Source of the DNA: Priapulus caudatus
Taxonomy: Eukaryota > Priapulida > Priapulimorpha > Priapulimorphida > Priapulidae
Assembly: GCF_000485595.1 (NCBI RefSeq)
Contig: NW_014577881.1
Location: 2,773 to 66,772, forward strand
DNA: 64,000 nucleotides
Reading direction: 5' to 3'
In this document: one piece after another, positions 56,560 to 64,000 of the stretch
Layout of the letters: each line of letters opens with the position of its first letter
Position numbering within the stretch: the first letter of the stretch is position 1
The notes under the pieces: generated by a model
What the model saw: only the letters and a program-made list of their open reading frames with translations
Database searches by the model: none
What the model was told of the DNA's origin: nothing
Made by a program: the position numbers and the translations under genes

Positions 56560-59500
56560 CTAGAAGGCAAACAAGAACAGCGCCATTATGCCGGCGGAGA
56601 TGGCGCCACTGCATGGTACCGTGACGAGCCATGCCATGAAGATGTTGCGGAAGAGACTCCAGTCGACAGCGTCGCGGGAGCGCACCCAGCCGACCGACAC
56701 GACGGAGCCGACCTTGCAGTGCGTCGTGCTGACGGGGATGCCCATGTTGGAGGCAACAAGCACTGTCATTGCCGAGCCGATCTCAACGCTGAAGCCACTG
56801 AGTGCGAACAAGAGAGAAGATGCTGGGGTGTGATGAGGTGATACAAGGTTCGCACAAAAGGATGTTGCACGTTCTCGCAGCAGAATGTTGCACGTTTTCG
56901 CGGCAGAATGTTGCGCGTTCTCACGGCAGAATGTTGCGCGTTCTCACGGCAGAATGTTGCGCGTTCTCACGGCAGAATGTTGCGCGTTCTCACGGCAGAA
57001 TGTTGCGCGTTCTCCCGGCAGAATGTTGCGCGTTCTCCCGGCAGAATGTTGCGCGTTCTCCCGGCAGAATGTTGCGCGTTCTCTCGGCAGAATGTTGCGC
57101 GTTCTCCCGGCAGAATGTTGCGCGTTCTCCCGGCAGAATGTTGCGCGTTCTCCCGGCAGAATGTTGCGCGTTCTCACGGCAAAATGTGTCAGATTGTGAC
57201 TTGATGGACGTGTTAGGGATGGGTGAGCGTGTTGGAGATCGAGGGGATCAGCGTGTTAGGGATGGGTGAGTGTGTGAGCGGGTTTGTGAATCAGCGTGTT
57301 AGTGGGTGGGGGAGTGTGTTAGACGGTGGGGTGAGGAAAACAGTGTGTGAGGATGGAGTTAGTGTGTTAGGGAATTTTGAGGGTGTTAGGGGCTGGGTGG
57401 TGGTGTTAGAGAGTGAAGAGGGTGTTTAGGGCTAGGTGAAAGTGTTAGGGAGTGAGCAGAGGGGTGGGGATGGAGTGAGAGTGTTAGGGAAGCAGGGAGG
57501 ATGGATGTTAGGAATTGATGAGGGTGTTAATGAATGGATGGGGTGAAGATATTAGGGGATGCGATGAGCGTGTTAGGGGGTGGAGTGCGAGTGTTGAAGG
57601 CAACGTTGCGAGGAAGTGGCGACTAATGTCTATTGATTAGTTGAGGATAGGGTTAGGGTTAGAGGCGAGGAAGTGCTTGTATGAGGATAAAAAGCGTTTG
57701 TTATGCAGCGCGGCACGGACGCTATTATGGGATGATAATGTATGCTAGATAGAACCTGATATGGTCATATTATGGTTTAGCGCGCGAGAGAATGAGGTGA
57801 TAAGCGGATAATAGAAGGCAGTAGTTGGTGTGAGGAATGACGTTCATTGGTAATATGAGCAGGCGGTTGAGGTGAATGAGGAGGTAGATAAGTACGGGGT
57901 AGAGAGTAGATGTGAAGGCAAAACAGAGAGTGAATATGAAGGAAAAACACATCTCATACTTCACGCTCCGTAATTACACATTGACGGACTACATAATATC
58001 AGGAGTGAATAATAATAGATTATATTCTATTAATATATATTATAATATATATTATAATATATATATATATATATATATTATTATTATTATTATTCACTCC
58101 TGATAATATGCATGATGCATTAGCGTATGTTCTCACCTTGTGGGCGTGATGGCTGTTAAATCTTCTCCCATTGTTTTAATAACACGTCGTCCCAAAATCC
58201 ACAGACCTAAAAATGTTATGCATTCAGATTGTAAGTGTAAGTTAGGTACGTGTTAGGAAGGGCCGTATGTCTCAATGGGCATTTTGTGGGTAAAATGACT
58301 AGACTAGTACGTAAATTCAGCTAGCTCTTACCCAATGATATCCCTACGCCTCCGTACATAAGGATCCATATAGGCGTTTCTCCTGTTGTCGTCACAGTCT
58401 GCTCCACATGGATTAGATAGACCGCAACAACCGGTCCGATGCAGTTGCTGAAACATAAAAATATGCAAACGTGATGCGTCCGCATCCGTTAATTCATATT
58501 CTATAGCGGGGGGACTTTCTATCTTTTTACCTCCATACTCCTCCACTTTCAACTCCTTTAATTATATTGTTGCATTTGATTTTGTTCCATTTGATTATTA
58601 AATATAGACTGACCCTAATCGTCCCTGTGACTGCGGGTGAAGGCCGAGAATTTATCAAGGATTTACGGACTCAGCCTAGAGCATCCATCTATACACGTGG
58701 TAAATCGGCGAGAAAAGCCGTGCACAGACGACGGGCAGTGAACTAGTTCATTGATTACACGACGAAAATAATCAATGCAGCTAATTTCTCTGCTGCGTAC
58801 AGTGGCGGGTACCCCTAGCTGTGTATCAAGCGCTTATCCCGCACACCTTTGTTGTGCCGCATGTGTCAATTTACGCTCTTTTGTAGGTGATATCGTGTCC
58901 CCCTCGCCCTCCCCCTATGCGATCCGTATACCATCACGTTGATTATCCACGCGCGTATGTTCTACTACGTCGCGGTTCTACCTGACGTCGTTTCCTCCGT
59001 GTGCGAAGGCGCCAAATACAGCAGTCAAAATCTGCAGGTAGGAGAACACATGGAATGCCTCGGGCACATCCACGACTGCAGGAGAGTCCGACCACTTGTC
59101 TTGTGACTCAAAGTCATCCATGGGCGTCTAGAATGAAAATAATATATATATTGTCTCTAAAAATTGACGACTGGTAGTCGTCGTCCTCAAAAGTACACCC
59201 AGAAGATTGGTCAAACAGTGGTTCGTGGCAATGGAGATCAATATGAATATAAAACATATAGCGTAAAATGAGATAAGTACTATCCTATACTAGGACTTCG
59301 AAATCTACTAAGTAAATGTGCCTGCGGGCATTATTTTTTGCCATTTCAACACATGCTGGTTTGATGCTACTGCGTGGTTTTTCGTATGAACACTGCCGCA
59401 ACCGCGTAATTCCCTTTGTTGTGTGAATATTTTGGTATGTCACCCGGTAGCATTTAATGCGGATAACTTTACCCTGCTTGCGATATGCGGGTCAAAATTA

Positions 59501-60302
59501 ATGCTACCGGGTAAAATATGGCCGCCATCCATAAAATGCTACCGGGCACTTTATTTGGTAAATAAATATTACCAACGACCGTATAAAATTGTATACGGTG
59601 TTTAATAATACACTCCTAAATCAGCCAATCGGCGATTAGTGAGGTCAAATAACAAGTTTATTGGAGGATGTCTATAAATGCTGTTTTTCATCTCTCCAAC
59701 GAAAGCGTCTGTAAGGGATTTCAAGTTATTTTCGGAAACTAGACTTCTTGCTGTTTTACTGGGGTGACTGGCTTTTTCCCTGGGCGTTTGTGTGGTGGCT
59801 TAAAAATGCATTCGCGAAGCCTACTTTTCAGTGTAAAAACGCCTTGCAAATTGCGAGTTTTCGGTGTTTCGCGAAAGTCGCATTTACAAAAAAAATATGG
59901 AAGAATATTTCAGTTAACATATTATATGTTGTGTCTTGCGATGTAGCGTTTGTGGGTGGCAGTGACATTACTATAAGTAACTCTGGCTGCTGGAACGCGG
60001 GAAAAATTTTATTATGGTCGCCAATACAAAATGTTTCCCCATTGTAATACCTGGTAGGATTTAAATCGGGTAATTTTTATCGTCTGCTATAAATGTCACA
60101 TTAAATCTTGAATAAATCAAAGCAGCCAAGTAGCCCGTATACCATATCGGTGCGTCTTCTGTGTGATAATCACCTGCGTGCCTCTGTCTGATCGCAGCGT
60201 GTCAGACCGCTCCCTGCTGTCGATTCTCTCATCTGACATGGTGGTTGCCTGGTCTTTCATAGAATTATCTTCATTCTCTATCCTCAAGTCTATGAAACCG
60301 TT
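56560..60302 (-). CDS. SLC20A: Sodium-phosphate cotransporter, SLC20 (PiT) family, C-terminal half, five exons
   Basis: Minus-strand exons 60302-60174, 59127-58982, 58447-58332, 58206-58137, 56797-56560; all GT-AG, phases agree. The protein part runs from the cytoplasmic loop (Ser/Asp/Arg-rich, exon at 60.2 kb), through [19 protein letters not shown], the second PiT signature (GGNDVSN) that forms part of the phosphate/sodium site, [46 protein letters not shown], and [24 protein letters not shown] to a stop at 56560. The family is Na+-driven inorganic phosphate import at the plasma membrane. The N-terminal repeat (first GANDVANA signature and about six membrane segments) is not found in 60303-64000, so it probably lies upstream beyond the window. 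Orthology to SLC20A1 versus SLC20A2 cannot be decided. Confidence 0.9.
56866..57185. repeat. 23-bp minisatellite, about 14 copies
   Basis: Unit of 23 bp with core GCAGAATGTTGCGCGTTCTC; copies differ mainly at C(A/C/T)CGG. It lies in the last intron of the SLC20 gene. Since 23 is not a multiple of 3, all three frames stay open and give spurious repetitive ORFs on both strands. Confidence 0.95.
57186..57680 (+). repeat. Degenerate G/T-rich GTGTTAGGG repeat
   Basis: Irregular recurrence of GTGTTAGGG(A/G) separated by 10-30 bp of G-rich sequence, ending with ATAGGGTTAGGGTTAGAGG near 57650. Possibly decayed telomere-like sequence. Confidence 0.7.
57993..58105. repeat. Hairpin element, TATCAGGAGT family, second copy
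   Basis: ATATCAGGAGTGAATAATAA at the left and the inverse TTATTATTCACTCCTGATA at the right, with an AT-rich centre. Confidence 0.8.
59438..59512. repeat. Small inverted repeat with CCCGGTAGCATT arms
   Basis: CCCGGTAGCATTTAATG near 59440 is inverted as ATTAATGCTACCGGGTAAA near 59495; a third partial copy ATGCTACCGGGCA is at 59536. In the SLC20 intron. Confidence 0.6.
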
Positions 60303-60687
60303 CTACAGAAGAAGGGCAGTTGATGGTGATAAGATACCCGTCCAGTTGACCGATATTTTGTGTCATGGGTAGGTCAGTGTAATCGTGCAACTGTTTCCGT
60401 TCGCAGCACAGTTATTTTAAGACGTTGAGGGCGCATTGACCCCTGACATGTTTGGATTCGCGCCACGCTCTTTTAGGGAAATGCCTTTTCTTGATTTAAT
60501 AGTCACCTGGATGTATTACCAGACGAACAGCCGTACGTTTAACGGGGCTCAGCAATATTAGAGAAATACATGCATGTAATACCTGGTAGGATTTAAATCC
60601 GGTATTTATCACCGTATGCAAAGAATATCACATAAACTCTTGAATAAATTAGAGCAGCTACTGTAGCCCATGCACTATCGGTGCGTC
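60048..60687 (+). repeat. Pair of direct repeats flanking an SLC20 exon
   Basis: 60048-60155 and 60572-60690 are clearly related: both have GTAATACCTGGTAGGATTTA, then TCTTGAATAAAT, then AGCAGC and TATCGGTGCGTCT. The exon 60174-60302 lies between them. Confidence 0.8.
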
Positions 60688-60690
60688 TAC

Positions 60691-61129
60691 CTAGTTGTAA
60701 GGAGCTGTTCTATGAAAGCCAATTTGACAAACTTCAAGTTTTCGTTTCGAGTCGTAAACGAATCTGTTTGATAACTGAAGTGCAGAACGTTTATATTTAT
60801 CCCCATTAATGACATAGCAGGAAGACCGGCGCGTGATCACACGTAATCTCAGATGAAAATCTCCTACTTAATCAGAATCGTGCAAGATGTGCGCTTTGTG
60901 ACAGCTCTATAATCAGAGTCGGTTTCAGATAGACGGCAGCTACCGTGTATAGTGCCATGGCTTGCGATGATGCAGGTAATTATATATACAGCCTCGGTAC
61001 TTATTACGTCTTTTGTGGTAGTCGTATTCACTGCGTTTTAAGCTGTGGACACACTAGCCGATTTTTCATGCGATTGAGCCGACCGGCTGAGAGTCGGGCG
61101 GCTGAGTTGGACGACTCAGTAAATATCGC
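60691..61129. other. Intergenic or intronic, nothing recognised
   Basis: No conserved ORF, tandem repeat or TIR seen. Confidence 0.4.
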
Positions 61130-61335
61130 TCTCGTTTGCCGGCGATTTGACGAATTTTGTTCAATTGAACAGTCAATTTAATAATTCAAACGTTCAATTG
61201 ATCGATTGATTGTTCAATTGAAGTCAATTCGTCAAATCGTCAATTCGGCGATTCAATTTAGCAATTCGTTATTTTGGCAATTGCTCAATTGAACGTTTGA
61301 ATGATTAAACGACTGAAATTGACAAATCAAAGGCA
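61130..61335. repeat. CAATTG-rich sequence with inverted repeats
   Basis: CAAACGTTCAATTGA near 61186 is inverted as TCAATTGAACGTTTGA near 61286; many further CAATT/AATTG words between. Confidence 0.7.
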
Positions 61336-61367
61336 CGAATACTGAATAGGCGTATTGAATCATGGAA

Positions 61368-61495
61368 TGGAGCAATTGCCGAGGCTCGTCTATCGAGCAA
61401 TTGCCGAGGCTCGTCAATCGAGCAATTGCCGAGGCTCGTCAATCGAGCAATTGCCGAGGCTCGTCAATCGAGCAATTGCCGAGGCCCGTCCATCG
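61368..61495. repeat. 25-bp minisatellite, about five copies
   Basis: Unit GAGCAATTGCCGAGGCTCGT plus CAATC; copies begin at about 61370, 61395, 61420, 61445 and 61470. Confidence 0.9.
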
Positions 61496-61594
61496 CCAAA
61501 TCAAACGTATACCTACTGCACATGCGCACAGAGGCATGACGGAAGGCGCGGTAGCGCGTACGTTGCTAGGAACGCAATCGGCCGGCGTTTCCCA

Positions 61595-62485
61595 GCTAAG
61601 TGCGTGTACCCGCGTGTATGTGCGTGTGCCCGCGTGTACGTGCGTGTGCCCGCGTGCACGTGCGTGTACCCGCGTGTACGTGCGTGTACCCGCGTGTACG
61701 TGCGTGTACCCGCGTGTACGTGCGTGTATCTCCGTGTACCCGCGTGAACGTGCGTGTATCCGCGTGTACGTGCGTGTACGTTCGTGTACGTGCGTGTACC
61801 CGCGTGTACGTGCGTGTACGTGCGTGTACGTGCGTGTACCCGCGTGCACGTGCGTGTACCCGCGTGTACGTGCGTGTACCCGCGTGTACGTGCGTGTATC
61901 TGCGTGTACGTGCGTGCACCCGCGTGTACGTGCGTGCACCCGCGTGTACGTGCGTGTACGTGCGTGTACCCGCGTGTACGTGCGTGTATCTCTGTGTACC
62001 CGTGTGTACGTGCGTGTACCCGTGTGCACGTACACGCACGTACACGCACGTACACGCAGATACAGGCACGTGCACGCGGGTACACGCACGTACACGCACG
62101 TACACGCGGGTACACGCGGGTACACGCACGTACACGCTGGTACACGCACGTGCACGCGGGCACACGCACGTACACGCACGTACACGCACGTACACGCGGG
62201 TACACGCACGTGCACGCGGGTACACGCACGTGCACGCGGGCACACGCACGTACACGCACGTACACGTACGTACACGCGGGTACACGCACGTGCACGCGGG
62301 TACACGCACGTGCACGCACGTACACGCGTGTGCACGCGTCTGCACGCGGGTACACGCACGTACACGCACGTACACGCTGGTACACGCGGGTACACGCACG
62401 TACACGCTGGTACACGCACGTGCACGCGGGCACACGCACGTACACGCACGTACACGTACGTACACGCGGGTACACACACGTGCAC
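61595..62485. repeat. 10-bp satellite arranged as one long palindrome
   Basis: The left half (61600-62024) is built of CGTGTACGTG and CGTGTACCCG units; the right half (62030-62485) of their reverse complements CACGTACACG and CGGGTACACG. The switch point is GTGCAC at 62024-62029. The right arm ends in a gap. All six frames stay open, giving artefact ORFs up to 394 codons. Confidence 0.95.
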
Positions 62486-62495
62486 NNNNNNNNNN
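62486..62495. other. Assembly gap (10 N)
   Basis: Run of ten N that truncates the palindromic satellite. Confidence 1.
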
Positions 62496-62705
62496 TACGG
62501 TGGGAATAAAGCCATGAATTGTGCCACTTTTAGTTCTAGAATGTGACAACTTATACACGCATGGTTACCATATGAGCGTTCATGAAAATTTTTTCGATAT
62601 AGCTGCAATTACAGTCCACCGAGTGGCTTACAGCGCCAATATAGCAATTGGCACGTAAGTGTCGCGAAAATCTTCAGAACGAATTCATTGTAGTGCATCT
62701 ACGCC

Positions 62706-63578
62706 GGGGGGCGCCATGCAGGACATGGGCTCAATTTTGTCTAACAAAACTCAATTCTGCTCTCACAAAAACTTCACTTTTGTGCGCCCCACACAATTCA
62801 ATTTCTGTCTTCACAAAAGTCAAATTTTGTGCAAACACAAAACTCAATTCTGTCAATCCTGTCCCACAAACTCCAATTTTGTGAACACAAAACTCAATTC
62901 TGTCAACCTGTCACAAAACTCAATTTTTGAACACAACTCAATTCTGTCAATCCTGTCCACAAAACTCCAATTTTGTACACAAAACTTAATTCTGTCGAAC
63001 CGGTTCACAAAACTCGATTTTGTTGCCCAAATATTGCACACACATGCTAAGAAGGCTACCATTGGTCAGAAGCAAACAAGATGGCACATGACACATTTTC
63101 TCCAGCCCAGTTTCTGACCAATGGGTAGCCCCTTCTTACATGCTGTGCTGCATATTTGAGGCAACAAAAATCGATGTTGTGAACCGGCTTCGAACAGAAT
63201 TGATGGTTTGTGTTTTTACAAAATGTGTGAGTTTTTTGTGGCACCGGTATTTGACGAATTTGCAGTTTTGTGTTTACAAATTGAGTTTAATGTGCGCACA
63301 AGAATTGGACAGAATTCGAGTATGGTGTTCACAAAACTGAGTTTTTGCCGACAGGATTAACAGAATTGAGTTTTGTGTTCACAAATTGAGTTTATTTGTG
63401 CGCGACAGGATTGACAAGAATTGAGTTTTGTGTTCACAAAAACTGATTTTTTGGGGACAAGGATTAACAGATTGAGTTTTGTGGACAGGATTGACAGAAT
63501 TGAGTTTGTGTTCACAAAACTCATTTTTCGTCAATGTCTTTATAGGTACAAAAATGCCTGTCCTGCATGGCGCCCCGT
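62706..63578. mobile_element. Foldback-type element, about 870 bp, with long repetitive inverted arms
   Basis: The outer ends match in inverse orientation (GGCGCCATGCAGGACA at 62710 and TGTCCTGCATGGCGCC at 63559). The left arm holds many degenerate copies of CACAAAACTCAATTCTGTCA; the right arm holds the inverse GACAGAATTGAGTTTTGTG. Further in, TCGAACCGGTTCACAAAACT (about 62996) pairs with its inverse near 63185, and AAGGCTACC..ATTGGTCAGAA (63052) pairs with TTCTGACCAAT..GGTAGCC (63112). The unpaired centre is about 40 bp. No transposase. Confidence 0.85.
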
Positions 63579-64000
63579 ACGCACGTGTGCAAAGTTTTAC
63601 ATTTCTGCTAAATTTTTTGGCACTATATCTGAGACCTATCAGGAAGCATTACGCGTGTGAAAAGTTATTTATTTATATTGTGAATAATGCCGGTTGTATC
63701 CATTACGAGTTACTCTTATATCAGTCATAAACCACGTTACCATTCTTTACGCATTGCAGCTATAATCTTGTTTACATAACCTGTTTGCGTGACAAACATA
63801 GAACATTTTGACTTATCGCAACCTCATGCAGACTAAGCAATTTTTGACATATCGGCCATTTAATATTGTAGTGGAAGTGTAGTAGTAGTACGTGTGCAAG
63901 TTCACAATTTTCCACAAACGTGGACAAAGTGCTCATTTTTATGTGCTTATCCGCGGCATAAAGTTGCCTGCTTCAGTTGGTATAAAAGGTTATCGTTTGA
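63579..64000. other. Non-coding, nothing recognised
   Basis: AT-rich end of the window without a supported gene. Confidence 0.4.

Noticed and set aside
56802-57269. Repetitive ORFs with [20 protein letters not shown]-like units
   Set aside because: Translation of a 23-bp minisatellite in an SLC20 intron.
61368-61495. Possible CRISPR array (25-bp repeats)
   Set aside because: Head-to-tail repeats without spacers in a eukaryotic genome: a minisatellite.
61362-62608. ORFs of up to 394 codons on both strands
   Set aside because: A 10-bp satellite without stops keeps all frames open; no biological protein is implied and the reading crosses a gap.

Overview
This is a eukaryotic nuclear window. 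Genes are split by short GT-AG introns, there are abundant micro- and minisatellites, decayed DNA transposons and TTAGGG-type interstitial telomeric repeats, and every confidently identified product belongs to an animal family. I infer a marine invertebrate metazoan, but the sequence alone does not fix the phylum. Four 10-N assembly gaps (16977-16986, 37517-37526, 48173-48182, 62486-62495) each lie in or near a repeat.

Layout. 1-1.57 kb: non-coding, short repeats. 1.58-2.57 kb (+): a small two-exon THAP zinc-finger gene. 3.75-5.84 kb (-): a three-exon gene for a stand-alone P2X7-type C-terminal 'ballast' domain protein; an inverted, still-open copy of part of its first exon abuts its stop codon at 3.59-3.76 kb. 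5.8-11.0 kb: repeat-rich, with no gene that I can support. 11.04-46.21 kb (+): a full-length VPS13B (Cohen syndrome protein) orthologue, which I could follow through 47 exons from chorein N-terminus to stop (about 4,270 codons); the only reading-frame conflict is at exons 13/14. 46.2-56.5 kb: transposon relics (Helitron-like end with an STPR-type coding relic, TIR elements, hairpin elements, an interspersed element family) plus one orphan RUN-domain exon (50.2 kb, +) most like PLEKHM2/SKIP. 56.56-60.30 kb (-): the C-terminal half of an SLC20 (PiT) sodium-phosphate cotransporter, five exons; its 5' half is not recognised and probably lies beyond the window. 60.3-64 kb: palindromic satellites and a large foldback element.

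The genes look functionally independent (lipid transfer at the Golgi, phosphate uptake, DNA binding); there is no operon-like logic. The most interesting features are structural: intronic tandem repeats whose units copy or mimic splice sites of VPS13B, a tandemly duplicated 5' splice site, inverted duplications including the P2X7-like exon, long palindromes, and a TIR element inserted just after the VPS13B stop that carries the first AATAAA I can see. No clearly new multi-gene system was found.
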